From contig NZ_VNJK01000001.1 of assembly GCF_007786455.1 (NCBI RefSeq), positions 186,001-250,000 of the forward strand: a stretch of DNA of 64,000 bases, read 5' to 3'. This DNA is from Paenibacillus agilis. Its GTDB lineage: Bacteria; Bacillota; Bacilli; Paenibacillales; Paenibacillaceae. A program made the translations under genes and the position numbers. The notes under the pieces are model-generated. The model made no database searches. It worked only from the letters and a program-made list of their open reading frames with translations, and was not told the DNA's origin. Below, piece by piece: positions 1 to 8,560 of this stretch; within the stretch, counting starts at the first letter, position 1; each line of letters opens with the position of its first letter.

Positions 1-948
1 ACTTCAACTCCTAATTTATTTGAGGCAGCAAAAGTTTCAGAGCTATGTACATCCATCCAAGGGGATATCAATGACTACCCCTCATTATTGCACACTATAA
101 CCAAATACCAGCCCCAGATTCTACTCCACCTAGCAGCTCAACCGCTAGTCCGACCATCTTATCGAGAACCTGTTTATACGTTTGCTACCAATGTATTGGG
201 CATCGCCCATGTGCTGGAAGCAGCGAGACATACGAAAAGTGTGCAAGTCATCGTGAATATTACAAGCGATAAGTGCTATCAAAATGACGGGCTCGGGCAT
301 CAGCATTTCAAAGAACAAGATCCGCTTGGCGGACATGATCCTTATAGTGCTAGCAAAGCATGTGCGGAAATAGTAAGTGACTGCTATCGCAAGTCCTTTT
401 GGGATGGAGGCTCATCTTCTAACCCAGTATTGGCAACGGCAAGGGCCGGCAATGTAATCGGTGGGGGAGATTGGTCGGAAGGGCGGCTGTTTCCAGACAT
501 CTTTAGAGCTGCTGCCACAAAGACTTCTCTGAGCATAAGAAATCGAACGGCAATTCGTCCTTGGCAGCATGTGCTGGAACCGTTGCAAGGTTATATACAG
601 TTGGCTGAAAAATGCTGGGGCAATAGGCAGTATGCTGAAGCATGGAATTTTGGTCCCACTTCACAGGCACATGTAACGGTGGATGAATTAATTCGTCTAG
701 CTTCCGACCATTGGGGTGAGCCGCTGGATATTCAATATCAATTATCGGATCAGACTGCTTATGAAGTGCCGATCTTGACGTTAGACAGCAGTAAAGCTGT
801 CCAGCAGTTAGCTTGGCAGCCTAAACTATCGATAGAGAAAGCTGTGGAGTGGACGGTTGCGTGGTATCAGCAATATCAAGCAGGGGCAGATATACGCTTA
901 TTTACACAGCGGCAAATTGAAGCTTACATCAAGGGAGAAGGAGTGTAG
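1..948 (+). CDS. rfbG: CDP-glucose 4,6-dehydratase, 5' end outside window
   Basis: An extended short-chain dehydrogenase whose reading frame is open from base 1, so the N-terminal Rossmann GxxGxxG segment lies upstream of the window. Visible family marks are NITSDKCY, the catalytic Y-x3-K in DPYSASK, and ATARAGNVIGGGDW, which I recognise from RfbG/DdhB. The enzyme converts CDP-glucose to CDP-4-keto-6-deoxyglucose with bound NAD, the entry step to CDP-linked deoxysugars of surface glycans. It is followed after 3 bp by a methyltransferase gene and then a reductase gene, so all three form one operon. A GDP-mannose dehydratase paralogue is the main alternative, but the SDKCY segment favours the CDP-glucose enzyme. 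Confidence 0.9.
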   Translation, partial: TSTPNLFEAAKVSELCTSIQGDINDYPSLLHTITKYQPQILLHLAAQPLVRPSYREPVYTFATNVLGIAHVLEAARHTKSVQVIVNITSDKCYQNDGLGHQHFKEQDPLGGHDPYSASKACAEIVSDCYRKSFWDGGSSSNPVLATARAGNVIGGGDWSEGRLFPDIFRAAATKTSLSIRNRTAIRPWQHVLEPLQGYIQLAEKCWGNRQYAEAWNFGPTSQAHVTVDELIRLASDHWGEPLDIQYQLSDQTAYEVPILTLDSSKAVQQLAWQPKLSIEKAVEWTVAWYQQYQAGADIRLFTQRQIEAYIKGEGV

Positions 949-951
949 AGT

Positions 952-2181
952 ATGGCACATTCAACCTGTCGTGTTTGTAAGGCGGCGCTCACGCATACCT
1001 TTTTAGATTTAGGAGTATCTCCCCTTGCCAATTCATTCTTAACGGCTGAGCAACGAAATCATATGGAGCCGTTCTATCCTCTACATGCCTACGTATGTGA
1101 TGCTTGTCTGCTTGTTCAGCTAGGAGAAGTTGAATCCCCGCAACGAATATTCAGCCATTACTTATATGCAAGCTCATACTCTTCCAGCTGGCTCAAGCAT
1201 GCAGAGGCCTATGCGGACATGGCAATTGAGCGATTCCAATTGAACAACGAGTCGCAAGTGATCGAAGTAGCAAGTAATGATGGCTATTTATTGCAATATT
1301 TTCACCAACGCAGCATTCGTACACTCGGCATTGAGCCCGCTTCCAATGTGGCTGAAATTGCAAAGGGGAAGGGAATCCCGACAAGAGCTGCATTTTTTGG
1401 AGAAGAATTAGCGAAGCAGTTAGTTCAGGAGGGATATCAGGCAGATTTATTAGTTGCCAACAACGTGCTGGCTCATGTGCCTAACGTGCATGATTTTGCA
1501 GCGGGATTAAAACGACTGCTGAAGCCCAATGGAGTAATGACGATTGAATTTCCGCATTTGCTAGAACTGCTGCGTGAACAGCAATTCGATACGATTTATC
1601 ATGAACATTTTTCGTATTTCTCTTTGCGAACTGCCCAGAAGCTGTTAGCTGAGCATGGGCTGGAAGTTGTCGATGTCGACCAGATTCCAACGCATGGAGG
1701 CTCGTTACGATTGATAGTCCAACATGTCGAACATGCAGGCGAGGTCGCGCCGAGTGTAGGCGAGATTGTTCAGCTCGAACAAGAAAATGGTCTGAATCAG
1801 CTTTCTACCTATACACAGTTTTCACAACGAGTGGAGCTTAAAAGGCGTGAAGTTTTGAGCTTTTTTACGTACGTACAGGTAATGGGCAAAAGCATTGTTG
1901 GTTATGGCGCGCCGGCAAAAGGAAACACCTTCTTGAATTATTGTGGTATCAGCAAAGAGTGGCTCCCCTATACCGTGGACCAAAGCCCGCACAAGCAAAA
2001 TCTATACTTGCCAGGCACACGTATCCCGATCAAACACCCCGATGAGATCAAGCGGACGAAGCCTGATTATGTTTTGATTTTGCCATGGAATCTTAAACAA
2101 GAAATTATGGAGTCGCATGCTTATATACGAGATTGGGGCGGGCAATTTGTTGTGCTAATTCCTGCTGCTCAGGTGTTGTAG
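952..2181 (+). CDS. Class I SAM-dependent methyltransferase, sugar C-methyltransferase type
   Basis: A 409-residue protein with the three-part layout of NDP-hexose C-methyltransferases such as TylC3/EvaC. An N-terminal zinc-binding segment has cysteine pairs in CRVC and CDAC (residues about 6-55). A SAM-binding Rossmann fold is seen as VIEVASNDGYLLQYF (about 102-116). The C-terminal Methyltransf_14-like domain carries GYGAPAKGNTFLNY. The start is supported by AAGGAG just upstream, overlapping the end of the dehydratase gene. From its place between a CDP-4-keto-6-deoxyglucose-forming enzyme and a reductase I infer that it adds a methyl group at ring carbon 3 of the keto sugar, giving a branched deoxysugar. 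The exact substrate cannot be read from sequence. Confidence 0.82.
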   Translation: MAHSTCRVCKAALTHTFLDLGVSPLANSFLTAEQRNHMEPFYPLHAYVCDACLLVQLGEVESPQRIFSHYLYASSYSSSWLKHAEAYADMAIERFQLNNESQVIEVASNDGYLLQYFHQRSIRTLGIEPASNVAEIAKGKGIPTRAAFFGEELAKQLVQEGYQADLLVANNVLAHVPNVHDFAAGLKRLLKPNGVMTIEFPHLLELLREQQFDTIYHEHFSYFSLRTAQKLLAEHGLEVVDVDQIPTHGGSLRLIVQHVEHAGEVAPSVGEIVQLEQENGLNQLSTYTQFSQRVELKRREVLSFFTYVQVMGKSIVGYGAPAKGNTFLNYCGISKEWLPYTVDQSPHKQNLYLPGTRIPIKHPDEIKRTKPDYVLILPWNLKQEIMESHAYIRDWGGQFVVLIPAAQVL

Positions 2182-2184
2182 GAT

Positions 2185-3108
2185 ATGAAGCGGGTACTAG
2201 TTACAGGGGGAAGTGGATGGATTGGCAGGCATGTTACAGCTCGGCTTCTGGAAAAAGGGTTTGAAGTGCATGCTACGTATCGAAGAGCTGTGATTTCCAA
2301 TTCCAATACGTCTGCGACTTGCCATTGGCATCAGGTGGATTTGTTGGATGAAGCGGCAGTGACGAGCCTTATTCACAACGTACAGCCTACTTATTTGATT
2401 CATCTTGCTTGGGAGGCCGTGCCTCCGCAATGCTATCGCTCTATCACGAATTATCATTGGGTGCATGCCAGCATGGCACTCATTCAGCGCTTCGTGGAGA
2501 ATGGAGGAACAGATGTTGTTATTGCAGGCAGCTGCGCGGAGTATGAGTGGGAAAATGGATATTTAGCGGAACAAAGCACGCCTCTTTCTAATAAAACTCC
2601 CTATGCACTCTGTAAAAATACGCTGCGTACGTGGCTGCAGTCTTATGCTGAACACGTAGGCTTGCGAGTGTGTTGGGCTCGAATTTTTCATCTGTACGGG
2701 CCGCATGAGTCTGGCAAGCGATTTATTTCCAGTATCATTACCTCTTTGTTGAAGAAGGAAGAAGTGTTATGCACGCATGGCAGGCAATCTCGTGACTTTC
2801 TTTATATAGAGGACGTAGCAGCAGCCCTTGTTTCCTTGGCGATGAGCAAGTTGGACGGCGTTGTGAATATTGGTTCTGGTCGGCCTGTCCCGCTGAGGCT
2901 AATCGCCTCGATCATCCAAGAGCAGATGGGTAGCAGGGCTTCTATTCACTGGGGAGCGATTCCGCTGCCGGCAGATGAACCTTTATTTGTTGGAGCGAAT
3001 ATCGAGCGGTTGACGAAGGAAGCACATTGGAAGCCCGCCTACACCTTGCACGCGGGACTGATAGAGACAATAGCATGGTGGCGCCATCAAGTAGAGGAAC
3101 AATGTTAG
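2185..3108 (+). CDS. NAD(P)-dependent sugar epimerase/reductase (extended SDR)
   Basis: A 307-residue extended SDR. The N-terminal nucleotide-binding motif is VTGGSGWIGRHV (GxxGxxG, residues about 6-17), a catalytic Y-x3-K is present in TPYALCKNTL, and DFLYIEDVAAAL is a substrate-domain signature. It starts 3 bp after the methyltransferase stop and ends the operon; a weak terminator follows. In this context it most probably reduces or epimerises the 4-keto group of the CDP-deoxysugar made by the two upstream enzymes, like abequose/tyvelose-type synthases. Product stereochemistry cannot be predicted. Family assignment is firm, role inferred from neighbours. Confidence 0.82.
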   Translation: MKRVLVTGGSGWIGRHVTARLLEKGFEVHATYRRAVISNSNTSATCHWHQVDLLDEAAVTSLIHNVQPTYLIHLAWEAVPPQCYRSITNYHWVHASMALIQRFVENGGTDVVIAGSCAEYEWENGYLAEQSTPLSNKTPYALCKNTLRTWLQSYAEHVGLRVCWARIFHLYGPHESGKRFISSIITSLLKKEEVLCTHGRQSRDFLYIEDVAAALVSLAMSKLDGVVNIGSGRPVPLRLIASIIQEQMGSRASIHWGAIPLPADEPLFVGANIERLTKEAHWKPAYTLHAGLIETIAWWRHQVEEQC

Positions 3109-3164
3109 CTTGATCGTACTTGAACGAATTTAGGATGGTGATACTCATTCATAGCGGCTCCTTT

Positions 3165-3202
3165 CCTTATGTCAGCAAAGCGCATGATATAAGGATTTTT
3201 TT
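3165..3202 (+). terminator. Weak Rho-independent terminator after the sugar operon
   Basis: CCTTAT pairs with ATAAGG around an imperfect inner stem (TCA/TGA, GC/GC) and a run of seven T follows. It sits 57 bp after the reductase stop and would end the CDP-sugar operon. Confidence 0.5.
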
Positions 3203-3215
3203 GTTAGAAACAGGA

Positions 3216-3244
3216 TTGCACTCTAGTAGCATAAACGCTATAGT
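3216..3244 (+). promoter_or_regulatory. Sigma-A type promoter for the aminotransferase gene
   Basis: TTGCAC and TATAGT are separated by exactly 17 bp. The next gene starts at 3500, so transcription from here leaves an untranslated leader of about 250 bases. I see no recognisable riboswitch in that leader. A 77-codon open frame inside it (3262-3495) has no ribosome binding site. Confidence 0.55.
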
Positions 3245-3499
3245 TAGTTAAAATTCAATCGATGCGTGACCCAGTTGTAAATAAGCTTAACTCGAGTGAA
3301 AATCCATACCCTCCCACATCAATTAATCAACAATGGCTGCAATCGTTCGCGATGCAAGAGCAGCGTCATCATATTGATATTAGGTATTTCCCTTCACCGC
3401 GGTTAAGTGATAAACTGGATTTACTTAGAAATGTTAGTGCCTATTGCTGCGTCAAGAAGGTATCGACTATTAGCTATTGCATAGAAGGGGAGTAGTGAG

Positions 3500-4729
3500 A
3501 TGACTAGACAAAATGAATTTACAGCTAAAGATAGCACATCCCTAGAAGATAATTTGTCTGCCCAAGTGCTGCAAGGGTTGAATGGCGGTTCATGGATCCG
3601 CAAGCTATTTGAAGAAGGTACACGACTAAAAGCGATTCATGGTGCGGATAACGTTTGTGATTTTTCCATTGGCAATCCTGTAATAGATCCGCCTGCTTCT
3701 TTTTTGAAAGCCTTGCAAGAAGAAGTGGCATCCGCAGCACATGGCAGCCACAGCTACATACCGAATCAAGGTTTACCAGAAGCACGGGCCAAGGTGGCAC
3801 AGTTTCTGTCTGAACGTTTCGCTGTTTCGATTCGTCATGAGCATGTGGTTATGACAGTGGGAGCGGGTGGTGCATTAAATGTTGCTTTAAAGGCGATATT
3901 GAATCCAGGAGATGAGGTCATCGTTCTTGTGCCTTACTTCGCGGAATACAAAGGATATATTGAGAACTATGGCGGACATGCCGTACCTTGCTTGCTGACG
4001 GAAGATTTCCAGCCAGATATCGAGCGTCTAGCTCAAGTGATAACGCCTCGTACGAAAGGGATTATCGTGAATACACCGCATAATCCAACGGGAGCCGCAT
4101 TTGAGCAAGCTCGCCTTGATGCGCTGGGTAAGCTGCTGCAAGACGCTCAGCATAAATATGGTCACAGCATTTACATGCTGTTCGATGAGCCGTACAGCCA
4201 GCTCATTTATGATGCACAGCTAGCTAATCCATTTATTAGCTATAACCGTGTCGTCGTGGCGAGCTCGTTCAGCAAAGACTTAGGGATAGCAGGCGAACGA
4301 CTTGGTTATATCGCGCTTGCAGAAGATACACCGAATGCGGAGCTGTTAACGAATGCATTCGTATATTGCAATCGCACGCTAGGTTTCGTCAATGCACCTG
4401 TGCTCATGCAGCGCGCTGTTGCTCGCATGGATAGCTTAAAGGTAGATGCCTATGGCTACCGTGAGCGCAGAGACTTAATCGTTAGTGTGTTGGAGGAAGC
4501 AGGCTTCACGTTCACGAAGCCGGAGGGCGGGTTCTTCGTCTTTCCAAAATCGCCAATCGAGGATGAAGTGGCATTCTGTCAGCATGCGGCGCAACAATAC
4601 CGCATTTTGATTGTGCCAAGCCGAGGCTTTGGCCTTCCGGGCTACTTCCGTTTATCATTCAGTGTTTCTCCTGAGCAAATTGAACGCTCCCGCCCATTGT
4701 TCAAGGCCTTGATGAATGATTTTAAATAG
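3500..4729 (+). CDS. PLP-dependent aminotransferase, class I/II (aspartate aminotransferase fold)
   Basis: A 409-residue fold-type I aminotransferase. The PLP lysine lies in [16 protein letters not shown], the cofactor-binding aspartate in LFDEPYS, and the substrate-binding NTPHNPTG and C-terminal YFRLSFSV arginine segments are present. The start has GGGGAG nine bases upstream. The length is typical of the family, with a 30-residue N-terminal lead not conserved in AspC. It stands alone between its own promoter and a strong terminator. The amino donor and acceptor cannot be deduced; aspartate, alanine or aromatic substrates are all possible. Confidence 0.85.
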   Translation: MTRQNEFTAKDSTSLEDNLSAQVLQGLNGGSWIRKLFEEGTRLKAIHGADNVCDFSIGNPVIDPPASFLKALQEEVASAAHGSHSYIPNQGLPEARAKVAQFLSERFAVSIRHEHVVMTVGAGGALNVALKAILNPGDEVIVLVPYFAEYKGYIENYGGHAVPCLLTEDFQPDIERLAQVITPRTKGIIVNTPHNPTGAAFEQARLDALGKLLQDAQHKYGHSIYMLFDEPYSQLIYDAQLANPFISYNRVVVASSFSKDLGIAGERLGYIALAEDTPNAELLTNAFVYCNRTLGFVNAPVLMQRAVARMDSLKVDAYGYRERRDLIVSVLEEAGFTFTKPEGGFFVFPKSPIEDEVAFCQHAAQQYRILIVPSRGFGLPGYFRLSFSVSPEQIERSRPLFKALMNDFK

Positions 4730-4783
4730 GATTTAGACTGGGCAAATGCTTGTTAACTAGCATATTGTAAATATTTTTATAGT

Positions 4784-4810
4784 GGACTCGCCCTCGGGCG
4801 GGTCCTTTTT
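4784..4810 (+). terminator. Rho-independent terminator of the aminotransferase gene
   Basis: GGACTCGCCC pairs with GGGCGGGTCC around a tight loop, followed by TTTTT. It is GC-rich and strong. The 255 bases from here to the next gene hold no clear ORF or structure. Confidence 0.85.
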
Positions 4811-5065
4811 GCATGCGAACATTGTATAATGACATTGTCGTCTGTTGTCATAACTTGCAACGTAAAGGCTCATGATTCCGTATATATTTGGTAAAGCTAC
4901 CGTCATGGAACGCAAGATCACAGACAAGGTATCTAACATGTGAACCTTTTAGAATAGCAAATTTTTTACAACCTCTATTTTATTTACCTTTATCAAGTTT
5001 TAATCCCGTATTACCGATAAATCTACATCGCATTTGATGTAAATAACATTCAAGGAGGCGAGCGT

Positions 5066-5506
5066 ATGCGACGAGTGAAGCGTAGTGCTTATCATCGTGC
5101 CGGAATGTTGTGTGCCATGCTCATCATGAGCGTTATGTTGTTCTGTTATCCGGCTCCTAGTGCGCAGGCAGGCTTGTGGGATTGGATGGAGGGCATATCA
5201 GAGATGCCTAAGGAATTCAACGAGCTTAAGGGCCAATATGATCAGATGGAGCAATCTTTAAAAGACTCCCAACAGCGTTATCATGAGATGACGGACAAGC
5301 TGAACGGTGAAAATGATCAGCTGCGCAAGCAGAATGAAGAACTAATGAACCGTTTGCTTCTATTGGAGGAGCAGGAGCTTAAGCAGAAGCAGCAGGTACG
5401 TAGAATATTTATTACCATAGCGACGGCCGTTGGTTTACTAATGTTGTATTTTGTGATGACTAGAGTGATGCGTGTGATGGTATGGAGCCGTCACCGCAGT
5501 CGATAG
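5066..5506 (+). CDS. Secreted/membrane-anchored coiled-coil protein
   Basis: A 146-residue protein with a signal-peptide-like N-terminus (hydrophobic residues about 14-31 ending PSAQA), a charged Gln/Glu/Lys-rich coiled coil at about 45-108, and a C-terminal transmembrane helix (about 112-134) with a short basic tail. AAGGAGG lies 8 bases before the ATG. It is translationally linked to the following AIM24-family gene, whose likely start lies 11 bases after this stop. I do not recognise a named family. The topology suggests an envelope protein with the coiled coil outside the membrane. Confidence 0.7.
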   Translation: MRRVKRSAYHRAGMLCAMLIMSVMLFCYPAPSAQAGLWDWMEGISEMPKEFNELKGQYDQMEQSLKDSQQRYHEMTDKLNGENDQLRKQNEELMNRLLLLEEQELKQKQQVRRIFITIATAVGLLMLYFVMTRVMRVMVWSRHRSR

Positions 5507-5517
5507 CAGGTGCAGTT

Positions 5518-6219
5518 ATGAATATTATTAATGAAGCAGAAGCGGTATTATCACAAGCTTTATCGATAGAGCTCGCGGCAGGCGAAGTCGTCTATATTCT
5601 TCATCCGGGGCAAATTCTATCCTTTCAAGGCGCTTCTGCACAACGAGAAGATCAGCTGATGGATATAGCAGGTATTTACCGTAAACGCAAATTCGTCCAA
5701 TCCCGTATATCAGGACCCGTGAAGTTTATGATTGGGCTGCCGACGGGATTCAGCATGCAGACGATTCCAATTACAGCAGGGTCGGATTTGTTATTTGAAT
5801 GGAAGCATGTCATGTTCTACACAGCGGGCATGAAAGTGGATCGTCGAGTTCAGACGTTTAAAAATGCAGTCATTACACGTGAGCTCGTCAAAATGAAGTT
5901 TACTGCTGAAGATGGCTTGCTTGGCGTGATTTCGCATGGACCTCTTTATCGGATGGAGCTCGATCCCGTGCGACCGACTTACGTTGATGTCAGCTGCCTA
6001 GTCGCATATCCTGAGAACGCACAATTAAAGCCTGTCGTGTACGGTAACACTTTAGCGAGTCAGCACATGAACTATCATTGGGAAATAACAGGGAAAGGTT
6101 ATGTGCTGCTGCAAACGAGCAAGTCGGATGGGCAATTGGAGCGTGATCTTGAGGGCGGCGGATTTATTAAGCGTATTTTACGCGAAGTTATTCCATTCGG
6201 TGGTGTGTTTATAAAATAA
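5518..6219 (+). CDS. AIM24 family protein
   Basis: A 233-residue beta-rich protein of the AIM24 (DUF124) type. Typical segments are GPVKFMIGLPTGFSMQTI, VMFYTAGMKVDRRVQTF and a glycine-rich C-terminal EGGGFIKRILREVIPFGG. The family's biochemical role is unknown in bacteria; yeast Aim24 is mitochondrial. An in-frame ATG at 5482 would overlap the upstream gene by 25 bp but has no ribosome binding site. The ATG at 5518, after a weak GCAGGTG, is more likely and implies coupling with the coiled-coil gene. A terminator follows. Confidence 0.75.
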   Translation: MNIINEAEAVLSQALSIELAAGEVVYILHPGQILSFQGASAQREDQLMDIAGIYRKRKFVQSRISGPVKFMIGLPTGFSMQTIPITAGSDLLFEWKHVMFYTAGMKVDRRVQTFKNAVITRELVKMKFTAEDGLLGVISHGPLYRMELDPVRPTYVDVSCLVAYPENAQLKPVVYGNTLASQHMNYHWEITGKGYVLLQTSKSDGQLERDLEGGGFIKRILREVIPFGGVFIK

Positions 6220-6288
6220 GGGGCGATAGGAACTGTGGCAGTTCATAGTGCCGTTGTCTGCAAATTTTCGATTATGTGCTAGTGAAAA

Positions 6289-6326
6289 GGGATGACAAGA
6301 GTCGTATACTCTCGTCATCCCTTTTT
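6289..6326. terminator. Terminator between convergent genes
   Basis: GGGATGACAAGAG pairs with CTCTCGTCATCCC with one mismatch, followed by TTTTT on the plus strand. It lies between the AIM24 gene and the minus-strand phosphodiesterase gene and may serve both. Confidence 0.75.
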
Positions 6327-6356
6327 ACGTACATACGAATGCCTAATTTCAGGTTG

Positions 6357-8147
6357 TTAATGAAGCAGGTCGATATGCTCTCGAATATCGGCTGTAATAT
6401 CGGTAATAACTCCATCGACTCCTAGTTTATAGAAGTGTTCAGCACTATCCACGTCGTTCACCGTCCACACGTATAGCGGCTTATTCAGAAGCTTTGCGGA
6501 CGCAATAATGCGAGAACTAATAAACGATTGCTCAATTGCAAAATAGTCTACATCATAAGGGTGAAGCGAACGAAATGCGGCAAACATGACATATCCAATT
6601 TTGATTTTCGGAGCTGCTGCTCTAAATTCCTGCAGAAATTCATAATCGGTACTTTGTACGTATACCTCATCTTGAATGCCATGCTTATGAATCGTGTTCA
6701 CGAGGGAAGCGACTAAATCCTGCTCGAAGCCATGTGGCTTCAAGTCGATCGTAAACTTCGTCTTACCCTTGAAGGTTGAGATGACTTCATCAAGCGTAGA
6801 GATACGGCTCGTTAGTCCGTTATCATGCAGTGAAAGCTTCTGAAGTTCTTCCCATGTAATGTCATAGATCGGGATGTCATGTCCCGTTAGTCGCTTCAAG
6901 TTCTCATCATGAAAGACGACTAGCTTGCCATCCTTCGTCTGCATAATGTCCAATTCGATCCGATCTGCTCCCGCCTGCACTGCTCCTTCGAAAGCTTCCA
7001 TCGTATTTTCGATGCCTGATGAAACATCCCCGCGATGAGCCATAAGGATAAATTCATCCCGCTGAGCAGGTTGTTCACTGGCAAACAGCATCGTAAGACC
7101 CCAGCCAAATGCAATGCATAACAGCATAATCATCGTAACGAGCTTGCCGCCCTGCTTCTTCACTTGCTGTTTCTTGCCTTTTTCGCATATCCAGTAGGTT
7201 GGATCAATGCCATCCTCATCGGCAGCATAATCGCTTGGCTCTGTATATTCCATATATACGCGAGTGATTGCGATAACGAACAAAGGTGTGAGCAATAAGG
7301 ACAAGGTGTATAGCCCCAAGCTCATCATCATGCCAAGTGCCATGTCGATAGCGATGCTTTCACCCAGTATCCAGATCGTAAGCACAAGGAACAGTACAAG
7401 CAAAATAAAGAAGAATACAACGATAAGAATCGCAACAAGCAGCCACTCCGCAAGTAAGGCGAGAAGGGTGAATTTGCTGCGCCAGAACAGCCGTGCACTT
7501 TTACGCACGACTTGGACGAAGCGCTGCGCTCGTTCTAACACGAGAATTGGTAGTGCATAAATACAAATCAAGTTCATTGCGATTATGAAAGCACCAAAGC
7601 CTACAACCGCGAGTAATCCAGCCAGCGTCTTCATGAGTTCACTAGTAATAAACTCAGGGATAAAAAGGCTAGGAAGAAGCGAAGCACCGAACCCTGCATC
7701 CAAGAGCGGGAAGAGCAGCAGCAGGTAGATAGCTAAGCCAAGCAAGCCGATTCGACCGAGCTGTGGCAGTCGTACCAGTACTTTCATTAGTACGGCACGT
7801 ACCCGAACCTCACGTCCTTGAATGCTGTAATAAGCAATATAGACGAGTACAGCGAATTCGGTATAAATAATAGCAATCGCAATGGGCGCCAGCACGATTA
7901 AGCTCACCATTCCATGTCTGCTGAATAGGAATCGGATGACATCATGATTGGCAATCGCTTGATAGCCGCCCCAATCCAAGATTTGATTAAATAGCGCAGA
8001 CATAAGCGGAATAAATATCCCGATCGTCAACAATTTGTATACGAGTTCAAATAGCAGCAAAGGACGCCATGACAACTTCAATACCCGCAATACTTCGCGG
8101 GTCATGCGCATGACTAAGCTTTTTTTAGATGGTATAGCATCATTCAT
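6357..8147 (-). CDS. Glycerophosphodiester phosphodiesterase with N-terminal membrane domain
   Basis: A protein of about 596 residues with two halves. Residues 1 to about 345 form a polytopic membrane domain of the GDPD-associated type (6-8 hydrophobic helices). The C-terminal 250 residues are a GDPD TIM barrel with the catalytic signature MAHRGDVSSGIENTM, metal-binding ELDIMQTKDG and HDENLKR, and a terminal VDGVITD. It hydrolyses glycerophosphodiesters to sn-glycerol-3-phosphate and an alcohol; the membrane half suggests an outward-facing role on lipids or lipoteichoic acid. GAGG directly abuts an ATG at 8156, so the in-frame ATG at 8147 has the better spacing. Single gene. Confidence 0.88.
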   Translation of the reverse strand: MNDAIPSKKSLVMRMTREVLRVLKLSWRPLLLFELVYKLLTIGIFIPLMSALFNQILDWGGYQAIANHDVIRFLFSRHGMVSLIVLAPIAIAIIYTEFAVLVYIAYYSIQGREVRVRAVLMKVLVRLPQLGRIGLLGLAIYLLLLFPLLDAGFGASLLPSLFIPEFITSELMKTLAGLLAVVGFGAFIIAMNLICIYALPILVLERAQRFVQVVRKSARLFWRSKFTLLALLAEWLLVAILIVVFFFILLVLFLVLTIWILGESIAIDMALGMMMSLGLYTLSLLLTPLFVIAITRVYMEYTEPSDYAADEDGIDPTYWICEKGKKQQVKKQGGKLVTMIMLLCIAFGWGLTMLFASEQPAQRDEFILMAHRGDVSSGIENTMEAFEGAVQAGADRIELDIMQTKDGKLVVFHDENLKRLTGHDIPIYDITWEELQKLSLHDNGLTSRISTLDEVISTFKGKTKFTIDLKPHGFEQDLVASLVNTIHKHGIQDEVYVQSTDYEFLQEFRAAAPKIKIGYVMFAAFRSLHPYDVDYFAIEQSFISSRIIASAKLLNKPLYVWTVNDVDSAEHFYKLGVDGVITDITADIREHIDLLH

Positions 8148-8358
8148 ATCGTTCATCCTCGTTCAGTTCATTACATAATCAGACGCAATATAACACACAT
8201 ACACGTCAGAGAGGTCTGTTTCTATTTATACACATTATTATGGCAAACGCATCAGTCCAATGTCCAATGTTGAATGCTACCCACCAGTATGTACCGTTTT
8301 TTGTGGAGATTGTGATCCCCTTCGTTAGCATACTCAATATAAGGAGGCATAAACATTC

Positions 8359-8460
8359 ATGACAAGCCCTATAAGCTATACACCTTATCAATTACTTGTT
8401 GAAAGCTTTGAAACAGCATTGGGGCTTGGAAAAGAAGCAACAACTAAGGGTGGAGTTTAA
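8359..8460 (+). CDS. Candidate 33-residue small protein
   Basis: A short frame begins with ATG 11 bases after a perfect AAGGAGG (8341-8347) and encodes 33 residues starting MTSPISYTPYQLLVE and ending KGGV. A strong terminator begins 24 bases after its stop. A perfect ribosome binding site, an ATG and an immediate terminator together make an expressed peptide plausible. There is no signal sequence and no membrane helix; the middle (QLLVESFETALGLG) could form an amphipathic helix. I do not recognise the family and assign no function. Confidence 0.5.
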   Translation: MTSPISYTPYQLLVESFETALGLGKEATTKGGV

Positions 8461-8483
8461 TTTGTTAGGTAAAATAAAAAAAA

Positions 8484-8509
8484 GGCTCCTGAACATCAGG
8501 AGCCTTTTT
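8484..8509. terminator. Bidirectional terminator
   Basis: GGCTCCTGA and TCAGGAGCC form a perfect 9-bp stem with loop ACA, flanked by T5 on the plus strand and by a long A run (T run on the minus strand). It can end both the small ORF and the minus-strand MFS gene. Confidence 0.85.
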
Positions 8510-8560
8510 AGGAAGGGGGAAACTTGGGAACTAACAATTGGGAATAAAATAGTAATCAGA

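Noticed and set aside
3262..3495. 77-codon open frame in the leader of the aminotransferase gene
   Set aside because: No ribosome binding site, no recognisable domain, composition not coding-like.
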